Below, piece after piece: positions 44,765-55,665 of a stretch of DNA of 64,000 bases. Source of the DNA: Diplodia intermedia (Eukaryota > Ascomycota > Dothideomycetes > Botryosphaeriales > Botryosphaeriaceae). Location: assembly GCA_021495925.1 (NCBI GenBank), contig JAKEKT010000027.1, forward strand, positions 186,001 to 250,000, in the 5' to 3' direction. A model generated the notes under the pieces. The model was not told the DNA's origin, made no database searches, and saw only the letters and a program-made list of their open reading frames with translations. Both the position numbers and the translations under genes were made by a program. Positions within the stretch are counted from its first letter, which is position 1; the number at the start of each line of letters is the position of its first letter.

Positions 44765-47700
44765 CCTCGGACACCTCCAGAATGGCAGCAGTGGAACTAG
44801 ACCAGGAGTTCAGGTGGCAGGAAGGTGGCAGTCGTGCGTGCAAAAGGCCAAGTGGGAGAAGCGCAACGGGTGCTGGGCAGAGACGAGAGAGGAGGGCATG
44901 CGGCCCGGCGAGAGGAATGGCGAGCGAGTGGAGACTGGCGGGGCCCTGGGCTCGCTCGAAGGAATGGAGGTGCGGACGCGGCGCGCGGCGGGAGATGGGC
45001 GCTGATTGCGGCGGGTCGGGGCCGGGGGGGAGGGATTGCGCGGTGGCAAGGGTCGCGGGGAGCGAAGAGAGAGGAGTCGGGGGGTTGCAGCAGACGGGCG
45101 GGATGGTGAGCAAACGGACGAGGAGAGATGTAGCAGCGGGCTTGGCTTGGCCTGCCGGGTTCTGGACCACGCGGATCTACGGAGGACTCGCGCATTTGTG
45201 GAGACGTCAAGGCTGCTGCTCCCTCCAAGAGGCGACGTCAGGTGCGAGAGCGCGAAGAGGCCCGGCACACGGGCTCGCCTGAGGATCGCCGTGCGCGAGG
45301 GCAACCGCCGTTGCTGGCGAGGGGCTGCATCGTCGGCCTGCCAGCCCAGCGGCTGTGGCCGACAAAGCGCGTCGCCGCCACGCGCCCGGCCGCGGCGCAT
45401 CTAGGCACTCGGGCGCTGCAAGGGGGAGCGGCGCTCAGAGCCCGTTGCGTGGGCGGGAGTTTCGGCGCACGATGGCTGGCGGCCCTGGTAACGATCGCCA
45501 GCGCAGCAGGGGCTGCCGCACCGCGCTGCTGCCGCTAGCCTCAGCTTATTATTCCCGTGCCCGCGAGAGCAGTGTCTCTGCGCCATGCAACCTGGAGCAG
45601 GGTCCGTATCGCTCGCTTGCTCCGGTAAGATCGCGGGGCGTTCGATCCACTAAGACCGGCAGCGCTCCCGTGGCGCGCCCCCAGATCGACAAGTGTGCCA
45701 TGATGCCTCCCACACGCTCGCAAACTTTATCTTCGACGCGTCGCCGCGAGCGCACGCCGGGCGCGGGCTGGGGGCTGGGGGCCACAGGGCCTGCTGCTGC
45801 TCCACCCGGTCGCACGGCGCGGTTCTCGCAGGAGCGGCGAGTGGGTGGTGCGCTGAAACCTGATGTCATGGCCCCAGCAGCCGTCAGAAAGCCCACGACA
45901 AAAAGGAGTCTTGCCTCGCGCATCAGGCGACTCGCTCACCCTCGCACAGCTGCGATCCGCCGCCCCGGATGCGCGTCCCGCTCCCAGGCCGTTGGGATGC
46001 ATCTCAGAAGCCCATGATCTCATCGCACGCAAACCGCTGTTCGCTCTATTTATCGATGTCTCGGCCTGCGCCTCTGCCTTTCCGCGACCAGGGCAGCCTC
46101 TTCCGCGCGTCCGCGTGCGCAGACGGCGCCACGTTTCTGCAGCCACCAATCAGCTGTCTCCGCCTCCATTGCAATCCAGCCTGCTGCCGCTAACCACCTG
46201 CGTCCAGAACGTCCCCTCGCCGCATCAGGCGCCCTGGTGCATTCCGGCCATTCCACACTGCTATCGTCGTCCTCGCGGGCGTCTGCGCCGATTGGCGCCG
46301 GGCGCAGCGGCGCGTTCGCGTCAGACAAGATCGCCGGCGAGATCTGGCCGACCCGGGCTCTATTCAAGCCCTGCAGCATGGCCTATCATCCGCGCGGCGC
46401 GATAAGTCGCGGATGAGACCATTGGCTTGGAGATGGCATGGCGCGTTCGAGGCAAGACAGGCTGCATCGTTGCCGCCTGCGTGCATTCTCTTCTCTGCCG
46501 TCGCCGTGTTCCTTTAAACAAAGCCTCCCCTCTGCTCGCCCAAGGCCCAGCCCGGCGAGCCCACGGTTTGCACGGCGGCTTTACCGCGAGAGGTCGAAAG
46601 AAGTCTAAACCGACTGATCGCTCTTGCGCCATTTATACATGGCAGCTACTTGGCGCTAGGGCAGCCCGCATCGCTGTTTCCGGGGTCTCGTTCCTGCTCG
46701 CTGCCCGTGCCACAGGCCATCCCCACGTCGGCCATTGCAAGCGGAAGTATGTATGATCACGGCCACAACTCCAGCAGGCTTTTGGTAGGGTTGCAACGCA
46801 CAGGCCGCAGTCGAGCGAGATCGCGATGATGCGGCCGCCTGGCTGGCTCCTTTCCCGTTTCGAAATCCCCTGCATATGCAAGTTCCATTTTCGACACTCG
46901 CCAGTCTCCGATCGACCTTCGGATTTCTCGCTGCTGGCTGGACCGAGAGAGCAGCAAACACGGGCGTAAGCGGACCCCGGACTGAGGCACAGCCGGGCTG
47001 GTCTGCTCGGAGGACGTACGCTAGTGTCATCCGCGTCTCTGCCCGTGGAGTCTGCAAGTGGGACAGCTACGTCGCCCTGCAGCCAACGGCACGAGGTATC
47101 AAACCGTGCGGCGTACAATAGCAAGACGAGGAATAGCAACCCTCTCTTTCGCTCACTAGCCCCTTTGGCGGCCTGCACCGTTCATCGCATATAAGCCGTC
47201 GTCCTCACCGGCTCAGCTCACCACTTCCTCAGCTCGAGTCATCGCAGAAGCCGATCATTTCCATATTGACGCCTGCCGCCGAAACCTCAGCAGGAATCCA
47301 AGGAGCGAGGCGCTACGGGCCGACAAGCCTCGAGGCATCACCCATTCCCACGGACCCTGCCCACGGACTCCCTGGCGCGGCTGAACAATGCCCGGCGGGC
47401 AGAGCTGCCGACCACGCCCCAGACCACAATAAAAGGCCGCAGGCGATCGACTGCATGTAAAGAAAGCAAAAGCAACCTGCTTTGATGGAGCACAAAAAAC
47501 GAGGATTGTTGCGGGGCGGCTGACATACTGCCTCGCGACGCATAGCAGCAAACATTCGAGTGAGCGACATTACCCGCAACGAGCAAACACGCACAAGAGA
47601 CACAAGACAAGCCCCCAATCTCCTTTTGGCCCAATTGGAGCCTTTCTTATTTTCTTTCCCTTCCCCCCACCCGTCACGACCGATCGACCCTCACACAGCC

Positions 47701-48618
47701 CAGCCTCGTATGCTCCCTCGTATCTCGCTCTGTTGTTCCGTGGGCCTGGCCCTCCCCCTCCCCGGCTCCACTTCCCAACAGCAGCAACAGTCTACGGCCG
47801 CCTTCTCCGAGCGCAAACCGCCCTGGGGCAGCTATGTATGTATGTGCGGCGCGGCATTATCATCATGTATCACTCGACCAACCCCGTCATCGCCGTATAT
47901 CCGAACGATGGATGCTGCTGCCCCGTCATCTCTCATCAGTCAGCCTGATCTCTTTGTGGCCGGCCCCAGGTACCCGCGCCTGTCGCCCTCTTATCCCCGA
48001 CCCGTACGCCAATCGCACGGCAATACGAGATTGACGTCACGCTTTCCGCAGTGGTGTGGCTCAGACGACGGCCCCCCTCTCCTCTCGCCCAGGCTTTTGC
48101 TGCTGCCTGATCCTGTGCCCAACTTCGCTGCGCTATGCTCGATTGCTGGGGGCCCGTGTGATGAGGCTCGCCGCCATCTTGAGCGGACAGTCTGGAAGAC
48201 GCGGGGCTCGTCGGTCGAAGGGTCCACAGCATTTGTTAGCACCGTACGGGAGCATGCGCTATGCCTGTCTAGGTTGCTGCTGAATGTTGCTACCAGAGTA
48301 GGGAGGTGCACAAATGAGTCTACGCACTCGTTCGCTGCCCACAGTTCGTTCATGGGATATTGCTCTGCTCGGCTTCCAGCGCAGAGAGAAAGGGAAAAGA
48401 GAAAACCCCCCCGTTCCGCAGACCATGCCGCTGAGTTCCTCTGACCATGAACGCTAGAATCCTGCTCGTATCCAGCGATAATCTCGATTGCAATTGCAAA
48501 ACCCATTTTCTCAAGCACCACCACCTATCATCCCCTCTCCATCCTAGATACCCTGAGTTCCAACCGTCGTGACAGACCACCCGAAGACGGCCAAGCACCC
48601 CGCCCCCCAAGCCGCTCT
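44765..48618. other. Gene-poor stretch, 3.9 kb
   Basis: No supportable gene. ORFs up to 294 codons occur on both strands but are Pro/Arg/Ser low-complexity without motifs. The left part is presumably promoter and leader of the histidine kinase; polypyrimidine CT-rich DNA at 47.6-47.8 kb could be a leader of an unseen plus-strand transcript. Confidence 0.45.
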
Positions 48619-49884
48619 TCACGGCATGGGAAACAACACAGTCAGCCACTTGTACTTGTCAAACTTCACCAAGTTGAACTCCACCATGGCATCCTCCTCG
48701 CTCCAGCCACACAGCCTCCTCCTCACCGCCTCGGCGAACAGCCTGTGCAGCTCGACCAGCGCGCCCCTCAGCGCCTCGTTCGGCATGTACGCGCCCTTGA
48801 CGACCCACGCGCTCTGCACCGCGATCTCCACCCGCAGCGGCGGGTCCGGCGCGCCCCGTCGTCGCAACTTCCCCTCGTCGGGCGCCTCGCGCCGGCACGC
48901 GGCGCCCCACGCGTCGACCAGCACCTGCGCCCACGGCGCCGACGCGAGCGCGAAGACGAGCGGCCGCTCGTTGGCGACGACGCGGCAGCGGAGGAGGCGC
49001 AGGCCGGTGAGCAGGCGGGCGGCCTCGTCCATGGCGCGCTTCCACGCGCGCCCGTGCCGCGCGCGCCACGGCTCGTCGTCCGGGTCCGCCGGGTCGCCGT
49101 ACGTGGCGTGCGCGACGTGCAGCTTGCGCACGAGGGCCAGCTTGGCGGGCGGCAGGAGCGCCAGGAAGCGCAGCAGGGCGCGCGGCGCGCTGAAGATGAA
49201 GAAGGGCAGCGCGTAGAAGAAGGGGAGCGCCTCGGCGTGGATCTTGCGGCAGGTGAGGACGAGGGCGCCGGGGGAGGTGGCCCATTTGGTTTCGGGCGGG
49301 GTGTCGGTTGCGGTGTCGGTGGTGTGCTGGCGGCGGGGGCGTGGCTTGTAGGCGATCTTCTGCGGCTTGTGACGTGCCGGAACGGTGGGATTGCCGGTGA
49401 CGGTGGTGTTGCCGGCGGAGAAGCGGGCGGTTCGGCGGCCGGTGATGGTGAGGTGTGGGAGGGCGTTGGCGTTGGCGATTTCCGCGGCAGGCGCGGTGAC
49501 GGCGGCGTTGCTGGCGTCTTCGTTGTTCTCGTCGGCTGGAGGCTTGGGGGCAGCGTACAGCGCGGCCGACGCCCAGGTGCCGGGCTGGACCTTGTTTTGC
49601 TTGAGGATGTGCGCTGAACGCGGGGTGAGGTCGACCCAGATTTCGTCTTCGAAGCAGTAGGCGTAGATCATGTTGCGGATCTCGCCAGGCAGGTCGAGGA
49701 AGCCGAGCCGCTTCTTCTTCGTTCTGATGACGGCGGATGTCTTCTTCTCCTTTCCGATCGCGGGCTTCTTGTTCTCGTTGGTGACGGCGGGTTGCTTGCT
49801 CTTGTCGCTGACAATGCTTTTCGTCAGATTGGGCTGGCTTGGGGCCGGTTTGGGATGGGTGTGGATGCGGTTGTGGTTCGCCAT
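48619..49884 (-). CDS. Hypothetical protein with F-box/2EXR-like fungal motif
   Basis: Single-exon minus-strand ORF; from MANHNRIHTHPKPAP at 49884 it has 421 residues. The frame is open to an upstream ATG at 50061 (480 residues), but that extra part reads like a translated CT-rich leader. Residues ~55-90 contain LGFLDLPGEIRNMIYAYCF, the opening of a large fungal group of F-box- or 2EXR-like proteins, followed by VLTCRKIHAEALPFFYA, typical of the same group. The N-terminus is Lys-rich. These proteins are plentiful in Pezizomycotina, with no established function. Single-exon structure and GC-rich codons resemble flanking genes. Confidence 0.78.
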   Translation of the reverse strand: MANHNRIHTHPKPAPSQPNLTKSIVSDKSKQPAVTNENKKPAIGKEKKTSAVIRTKKKRLGFLDLPGEIRNMIYAYCFEDEIWVDLTPRSAHILKQNKVQPGTWASAALYAAPKPPADENNEDASNAAVTAPAAEIANANALPHLTITGRRTARFSAGNTTVTGNPTVPARHKPQKIAYKPRPRRQHTTDTATDTPPETKWATSPGALVLTCRKIHAEALPFFYALPFFIFSAPRALLRFLALLPPAKLALVRKLHVAHATYGDPADPDDEPWRARHGRAWKRAMDEAARLLTGLRLLRCRVVANERPLVFALASAPWAQVLVDAWGAACRREAPDEGKLRRRGAPDPPLRVEIAVQSAWVVKGAYMPNEALRGALVELHRLFAEAVRRRLCGWSEEDAMVEFNLVKFDKYKWLTVLFPMP

Positions 49885-50307
49885 GGCAGGTAGGCGGGCG
49901 TCTGGTTTGGGGGAGAGCTCGAGGTCAGTCTGCGCGCGGGAGTAGCGGAGGAGTCGGAAACGCTGTTTGAGCGGAGCAGTTGGTTGACGAGGTGAGTGTG
50001 GTGTAGAAGTGTAGACGAAGAAGTGCAGGTGGCCAAAGATGAAGGGCTTGGCAGGGTCCATCTCGTGACGGGAAGAGTGCCTGCCTCACTTTGACTGCTC
50101 GACCAGGTCACCGGAATTTGTTTGAAAGTTGGCAACTGCCACTTTGCAGGCTTATCAATTCGGGGGTTCCACTGCCTAAGGAATTCTGCAGCCAACGTCT
50201 ACACATCCAAAACCATTTCGGTTATGCCGCCGCCGATGAAGAGGATGGGAAAGGGAAACCCTTGAGAGCGAGCCAATGCTACGCAGCACTTGTCCCTGCT
50301 CGAGGAC
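49885..50307. other. Intergenic, 0.42 kb
   Basis: Promoter/leader of the hypothetical gene plus 3' end of the first Myb-like gene. No coding feature, apart from the possible 59-codon N-terminal extension up to 50061. Confidence 0.55.
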
Positions 50308-50785
50308 CTAGACTTCTTCCGGCTCATGGTCCTCCTCTGCGTGGCACGTTAGACTATACAAGCTAATGGGCGAGGCGGCTTCTCACCGTTGGCAGCCTGC
50401 TTCTTGCCGCGAGCCTTCTTCGTGACACGCTTCTGAGGGCGACCGGTGTTGGTGCCCTTGCCGCCAGCTTCCTCAGCGTCACCATCGCCATCGTTCCTCT
50501 TACGCTTCTCGCTGGTGCCGTCCTCGGACGCGTCGGTCAACTTCTTGATAACCTTGCCGACGTTGGTGCGGAACGAGTTGGCGCTCTTGGAGCCCGTGAA
50601 CGTCGCGGCTGCATCCCAGTCCACCTGGTAGTGGTTTTGTTTAGAATGAAGAAGACATTTGGGGAGGGGAAACGGTGGCTCACGTTAGCGCGATCTTTGT
50701 GGTGGAGAAAGGCGACGATGAGGCGGTGCTTTTCGGCGTCCGAGAGACTTCCAAGCGCGGACATGGTCACGTTGGGGGAGGCCAT
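50308..50785 (-). CDS. Myb-like/basic-tail protein, array member A
   Basis: Minus-strand exons 50684-50785, 50387-50624, 50308-50336; 122 residues. N-terminal helical domain: LSDAEKHRLIVAFLHHKDRANV then DWDAAATFTGSKSANSF and KVIKKL, resembling the fungal Myb_DNA-bind_8 type. A Lys/Arg-rich segment (KRKR, RPQKRVTKKARGKK) follows as likely nuclear signal and DNA contact, then a short acidic end EEDHEPEEV from the 29-nt last exon. Intron 1 (phase 0) falls just before the VDW motif and intron 2 (phase 1) before the acidic tail, exactly as in the other three array members. The start at MASPNV was preferred over the internal Met by comparison with paralogues. Function unknown; DNA binding is inferred. 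Confidence 0.82.
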
Positions 50786-51197
50786 GGCGGTGACAAGCTT
50801 GCGGGGAGACTTTTGTTGGCGGTGCGTCGGAGGGCTTTCAAAGGAACGTGTGGTCGAGTGTGGGCGGGGGATCCTGGGAGTTGTTGGTTGTGTTGCCGTG
50901 CGGAAGCAAGAGCAGATCGTACGTAGAGCGGGACAGCAAGGCTTCGGGGGTCTGTGCTCAAGCTCACTTTATCGGAAATCTCACTGGCGGGAAGAGCCTG
51001 TGTTTGCATTCGAAGCGCTTGCGGAGAATCTCGCATCACATAGCCCAGCCGGATACTCGCCGTATCCGAGATCCTTGCAGAATATTCAATTGCTCTCTTT
51101 TCCTATGGCATTGTTTGTCCAGAGGAACAAAGTGACTGTCAGAAGTTTGATATGACCAAGCCCAGGAGGACCGTCCATGCCTCTCGTCCTTCCGTCT
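50786..51197. other. Spacer between Myb-like genes A and B
   Basis: 0.41 kb, no coding motif; presumed promoter of gene A and 3' end of gene B. Confidence 0.55.
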
Positions 51198-51744
51198 CTA
51201 AATCTCCTCTGTGTCGAAGAAGGACCTGAGATCAAGCTCTCCTTCCTCTCCAGAAGCAGTGTCGTCGGCTACCTCCTGGTCGGGCTCGGGCTGAAGCTCA
51301 ATTTCCTCTTCCTCCGCTAAACAGCAATTAGCTATCGACGCGACTAAGAGACCCAAACCTCACTTACTCTTGATCGCCTTCTTACCCCGTCCACGCTTCT
51401 TCGAAGTGGGTGTAGGCGTGTCCTCACCGCCAGCCGCACGCTTGCGCTTCGGCGTGGCGGCCTTGCTGCCACCGCCGCCGCCATCGCCGCCGCTGCCCAC
51501 CTTCTTCATCGTGGCGTAGTAGGTGACTTTGAACGAGTGTTTGGTCTTTGCGCCCATAAGAGCGGTCGCAGCATCCCAGTCAACCTGTGTCCGTCCATGT
51601 CAGTGGTGTACATCGTGCCGACGGCTGTCTGCGGCTCACGTTGTTGCGATCGTTGTGGCAGAGAAACACAGCGATGAGACGCGTCTTTTCGGCTTCGGTG
51701 AGCGAAGCGATGGCGTCGAGACTGAATTTGGTGTTCGTCGCCAT
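51198..51744 (-). CDS. Myb-like/basic-tail protein, array member B
   Basis: Exons 51640-51744, 51368-51584, 51198-51316; 146 residues. N-terminal domain: LTEAEKTRLIAVFLCHNDRNNV then DWDAATALMGAKTKHSFKVTY. A Gly run (near residue 65) precedes the basic segment (PKRKR, SKKRGRGKKAIK, AT-hook-like RGRGK). The acidic tail is the longest of the four (EEEEIELQPEPDQEV ... GELDLRSFFDTEEI). Same intron positions and phases as the paralogues. A small nuclear DNA-binding role is inferred only from composition and the domain. Confidence 0.82.
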
Positions 51745-52287
51745 CGTGGTCAAGCTTTGTCGTGGCGATGACGTTGGGGTGAGGGGTTGAAAGGTTTGGA
51801 TGGAGGATGAGTAGTTTGAGAAGTGTGGGTGTAAAGAATTAGTTGCGCCCTTGCTCTGAGAGGTCACCTTGATGCTGAATCAGGTTTTTGGTTGACGCCG
51901 TTGTCAGTAGCCCCAAGGTGAACGGCATCATAAGTGACAATGGCAAATGGCCAGCGCAGCACGTCCAGTCATGCTCGTAAAGAAGTGATGGATCTGAACG
52001 CGTATTTCAAATTCAAGCCCCAGAGTTACAGCCTGTTACAACAGATGACATTGTGGGCGCGAAGTAATTGACGCCGTGTTCATCGTTGACACGAAAGGGA
52101 GCAACGGATAATCGACAAGGTCTGTGGGACACCAAGGTCTCATGTCTCCATTTTTATGGTCTTTTACTGGCCCATCTCACCCAGCCGTTACTGTCTCGTC
52201 CACACTAGATCGGAAAGTGATGTCTGTCCCCGCCCATAACTGAGATAAGGCCAATTGATGGTGGTGTTTCGCCAAGTCTCATGGTCT
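51745..52287. other. Spacer between Myb-like genes B and C
   Basis: 0.54 kb; no ORF or repeat worth listing. I looked for a degenerate fifth copy and saw none. Confidence 0.55.
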
Positions 52288-52857
52288 CTAGTACTCGCTG
52301 GCATGAGAGTTGAAGAAACTCTCTTCGGGCTCGGACTTGATGACATCCTTGACGGCATAGTCGATGGCGGTCTCCTCCTCGGGAGTGAGTTTCCCCTTGG
52401 GAGTCAGATCCTCTGCGCGCTACTTTAGAAATCAACATAGTTTGTAGAAATGTGATGGTGACTTACTTGGAGCAGCCTTCTTGCGGCCACGCTTCTTCGG
52501 GGTAAGCGTCTCGTCATCTTCGGCCTCGGCATCGACTTTCTTGCGCTTGTTGGACTTCGCAGCAGGAGAGGCGACGTCGGAATCAGCAGAAGTGGCGTTG
52601 GAAGCCTTCTCGAGCTTCCTGAGAGTCAAGTTGAACATGACTTTGAAGCTTTCCTTGGATTTAGAGCCCGAGTGAGCTGCGGCCGCGGCCCAGTCAACCT
52701 AGGTCTATTAGCAAGAAGATGGCTTCGATGCAGCTGGGACTGTCGCTCAAGATCTTACATTCTTGGGATCGTTGTGGTGCAGATAAGCCAATGCAAAGCG
52801 GAGCTTCTCGGCATCGGAGAGGCCGTTGATGGCCTCGGCCGTGTACTTCGAAGCCAT
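52288..52857 (-). CDS. Myb-like/basic-tail protein, array member C
   Basis: Exons 52759-52857, 52467-52698, 52288-52412; 151 residues. N-terminal domain: LSDAEKLRFALAYLHHNDPKNV then DWAAAAAHSGSKSKESFKVMF. The basic segment has SNKRKK and a good AT-hook-like PKKRGRKKAAP; the acidic tail begins DLTPKGKLTPEEETAIDYAVKD and ends SFFNSHASEY. The SFF-type end recalls RSFF in member B, suggesting they share a tail ancestor that A and D lost or replaced. Splice sites were chosen to keep the frame across all paralogues (last acceptor CGCAG). Confidence 0.82.
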
Positions 52858-53307
52858 GGTCAAACGTGAGCGTGGTTGAGTTGATGGTCAGCAGGATGAG
52901 GCGATGAGAGGTTAGAAAAGCGGTTCCGAGTGGAATGTGCGTGTGTGTGTGGAGATTGAAAAGTTGGAGGAAGAGTGGAAGGTTCGAGCTGGAAGAGCAG
53001 CTTTAAGTACGCCCGATGCGCGTCGCCCTCGCGACCCTTGCACGTGCGGAACCACGAACGGGTGCGGGCGCGCGGGCACGCTTTAGGTAGGTTCGCAAAT
53101 GCCATCGCGGCCAGTCACGTCAGAAGGCATCCCGGTCAAGATATTCACAACATCAATCAGATTCGGTCATAGTATCTACACCTGCATCCAGGTATCCTGA
53201 TGGGTGCAACCGCCAGTATAGGGATATACCAACACTATCCTCTCCATGCTTCTTGATTCCCGGAGATCCTTGGTCATCGATCTTGGCAACGTGATAGCTG
53301 TGGCCGC
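52858..53307. other. Spacer between Myb-like genes C and D
   Basis: 0.45 kb; a GTGTGT run near 52940-52950, otherwise nothing recognised. Confidence 0.55.
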
Positions 53308-53800
53308 CTACTCGGCCTCGCCATCCTCCACCTTCACTGCTTCTAATGTGACATTAGCAATCTTAAAGCGGGCTTCTGTGACAGCCATAGAGCCACTCAC
53401 TCTTGGCACGGGGCTTGCGAGGCTTCTTCGCCTTCTTCTCGGCGTTACCATCGTCATCCTCGACCTCGTTCGCGGGAGTGGTGCGCTTGCGGCCACGCTT
53501 CGCAGCAGGAGCCGGGGCAGGCTCGGGAGCAGGGAGGCCATCCTCGCTCTCAGCAGTAGTGTCGGGGGCCAGCTTCTTGAGAGCGGACGCCAACATCTTC
53601 TTGTACGAATCCTTGGACTTGGAGCCGCCCTCGGTAGCAGCAACGTCCCAATCGACCTAGAAAAGTTAGCGTATTCGAAGGGACTTGGATGGTTATCTCA
53701 CGTTGTTGGGGTCTCTGTGATTCAGGTACGCAGCAATGAGGCGCAGCTTGTCGGCGTCGGTCAGGTTCTCGACCTTCGATACGTCGTACTTCGGAGCCAT
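53308..53800 (-). CDS. Myb-like/basic-tail protein, array member D
   Basis: Exons 53702-53800, 53401-53656, 53308-53342; 129 residues. N-terminal domain: LTDADKLRLIAAYLNHRDPNNV then DWDVAATEGGSKSKDSYKKML, closest in feel to member C (SKSK, DP.N). Basic segment AAKRGRKRTTP plus KKAKKPRKPRAK; the tail is very short (AVKVEDGEAE). Identical exon plan to A-C, supporting duplication of an intron-containing gene rather than retroposition. Confidence 0.82.
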
Positions 53801-54684
53801 GATGGCGGTGTTGTTCTTGGTGTGGCGATGGAAGGGCAGCAAGTACAGCGAAAAGGTTGAGCGTCGTCGCGCGACAATGCGAACGAGATCCTCGCGGTGC
53901 GGTGGGTCGGGGTGCAGGGAGGAAGGGCTGGCTGCGGAGAGCGAGGCTTTATGCGCAAGAACAGGAAGTTCTGGGCAGCCACTTCAAGACATCTAACGGC
54001 AGGAACGAAGAACCAGAGACGTGCACAGAAGGACGTTCCAGAAGCAACGAAGCCGACTCGCGCCGTGTGATCAAGCTCACTTGGAAACTGCACAATGGGA
54101 AACCAAAAGTGAACCGAGGAATGCAAGTGTGAGACTGAAGAACGATCTGAGACACTGCCAAGTGAGAAGAGGCCCGGTGCGCATCGGGCTCACGTCTTCT
54201 TGCGCCACCATTCTACAAGCATATAACTGAAACTGACAGGACTCGAACAAGGGAGGGACAATGTAGGGCATTGTCGTTCATCTCACAGGCCTTGAAATTA
54301 ATCCAAACATGCCAGAAATGCCATGCTGGTATCGGAAACCAGAGTGAGCCAAACAGCTCGACCGGTAGCCCGGAGATTCATCCGTTGACACCTTTCGGCC
54401 CTCTTGGAGCAAAGGATGATTGGCTTCGACTGTGCTTTCTTTGGGCAACCTCGCCGACCAATGCTGTGGTTTGTGCTGCTTCCCAGCCACGACCGACCGA
54501 TGCTCATGCGGAATCGAACGGGCATGCGACGGGGATTGCTGCGAGTGGTGAGATGGAGATGCAGTCGGGTGAGGTCGAGGGCGGTCCTTTTTGGCGCCGA
54601 GCACTAGGACAGATTGAGCCCAAACGTTTCATGGCGGGACAATCTCGCTCCCCGCCATTGATACCCCCCCAATCCGCTCCCACG
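53801..54684. other. Head-to-head spacer, Myb-like D and anchor ORF/URA6
   Basis: 0.9 kb between divergent genes. The plus frame of the anchor ORF stays open back to ~54271, with an alternative ATG at 54631 (MAGQSRSPP), but the upstream part shows no conserved feature. No tRNA found despite a TCGAAC-like motif near 54241. Confidence 0.5.
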
Positions 54685-54948
54685 ATGATCTCCTCCGGCT
54701 TCTCCCACCTCCTTGCGCCTAGTTCCTTCACCCCCTTCTCGCGCTCCCGCTCCTGCCAGTTCTCCTCTGTTTCTCGCGTCCTTTCCGACAGGCAGACTCC
54801 CCGCCCGCGCAACCCGCAGTACGCCCCGATCCGCATCTGGCCATTCGCCCTGATCTTTGCCGGCGGCACCTTCCTGTTTGTCCAGATCGTCAAGCAACGT
54901 CAAGGCACGGCCCCGCCCACCAACACCACCAGCCGCCCGCTCCAGTAA
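54685..54948 (+). CDS. Small mitochondrial-type membrane-anchor ORF upstream of URA6
   Basis: 87 residues from MISSGFSHLLAPSS. The first ~45 residues are rich in Ser, Arg and Phe without acidic residues until an isolated Asp (SRSRSCQFSSVSRVL), like a mitochondrial presequence; a single membrane segment follows (IWPFALIFAGGTFLFVQIV) and a short Thr/Pro linker ends at TAA. From memory, many Pezizomycotina UMP kinases carry such a presequence-TM-linker as an N-terminal extension. Here it is in the same frame as the kinase, whose ATG is 18 nt beyond this stop. It may be a separate small protein, one cistron of a bicistronic mRNA, or an N-terminal exon joined by unseen splicing. Alternative start at 54631. 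Confidence 0.6.
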   Translation: MISSGFSHLLAPSSFTPFSRSRSCQFSSVSRVLSDRQTPRPRNPQYAPIRIWPFALIFAGGTFLFVQIVKQRQGTAPPTNTTSRPLQ

Positions 54949-54966
54949 ACCATCCTCGCCGCCAAA

Positions 54967-55665
54967 ATGCCTGCCGTCCCCACGCTCCTTCAGCGCGAGA
55001 AGTCCGAGTTCGACCCTGCCGAGGTCACCGTTCTCTTCGTCCTCGGCGGCCCCGGCGCGGGCAAGGGCACTCAGTGCTCCAACCTGGTGCGCGACTACAC
55101 CTTCAAGCATCTGTCGGCCGGCGACCTGCTTCGCGAGGAGCAGGAGAGGCCTGGCAGCGAGTTCGGCGAGATGATCAAGGAGTACATTCGCGAGGGCAAG
55201 ATCGTGCCCATGGAGGTCACCATCCAGCTCCTCGAGAACGGCATGAAGGCCGCTATGAAGGAGGAGAACAAAAAGAAGTTCCTGATCGATGGTAGGCTCT
55301 TCTTCGCCTTCTTGGCACTAGACAATGGCTAACAGCTCCCCCAAGGCTTCCCCCGCAAGCTCGACCAGGCCCATGCCTTTGAGAAGAGCGTGTGCCCTGC
55401 GAAGTTCACTCTTTTCTTCGACTGCCCCGAGAGCACCATGGAGGCGCGCCTGATCAACCGCGGCAAGACGTCTGGTCGCTCGGACGACAACATCGAGAGC
55501 ATTCGCAAGCGCTTCAAGACCTTCGTCGAGACTTCCATGCCTGTCGTGGACGAGTTTGCGAGCCAGGGCCGCGTTGTCAAGGTCGATGCCACCCAGACTC
55601 CCGAGGAGGTTTACGAGGTTGTGAAGGAGAGCCTCACCGCCAGGGGCATTGCTCTTGGTTCGTAA
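54967..55665 (+). CDS. URA6: UMP/CMP kinase (uridylate kinase)
   Basis: Transfers phosphate from ATP to UMP/CMP (and weakly AMP) in pyrimidine nucleotide synthesis. Exons 54967-55291 and 55346-55665; 214 residues. P-loop [10 protein letters not shown] (K33), NMP-binding [22 protein letters not shown] across the splice junction, [26 protein letters not shown] lid region in pieces, C-terminal [14 protein letters not shown]. The start context GCCAAAATGCC is strong, and [16 protein letters not shown] gives a complete cytosolic-length enzyme. The upstream in-frame anchor ORF raises the possibility of a membrane-tethered isoform. Confidence 0.94.

Noticed and set aside
47560..48444. 294-codon plus ORF
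   Set aside because: Pro/Ser/Arg low complexity, no motif, no homologous-looking block; CT-rich DNA explains its openness.
49885..50061. 59-residue N-terminal extension of the hypothetical protein
   Set aside because: Reads like a translated CT-rich leader; the internal ATG has better context and leads into the Lys-rich start. Kept only as an alternative.
54271..54684. Upstream extension of the anchor ORF
   Set aside because: Open frame without presequence or conserved features; the ATG at 54685 gives a clean mitochondrial-type N-terminus.
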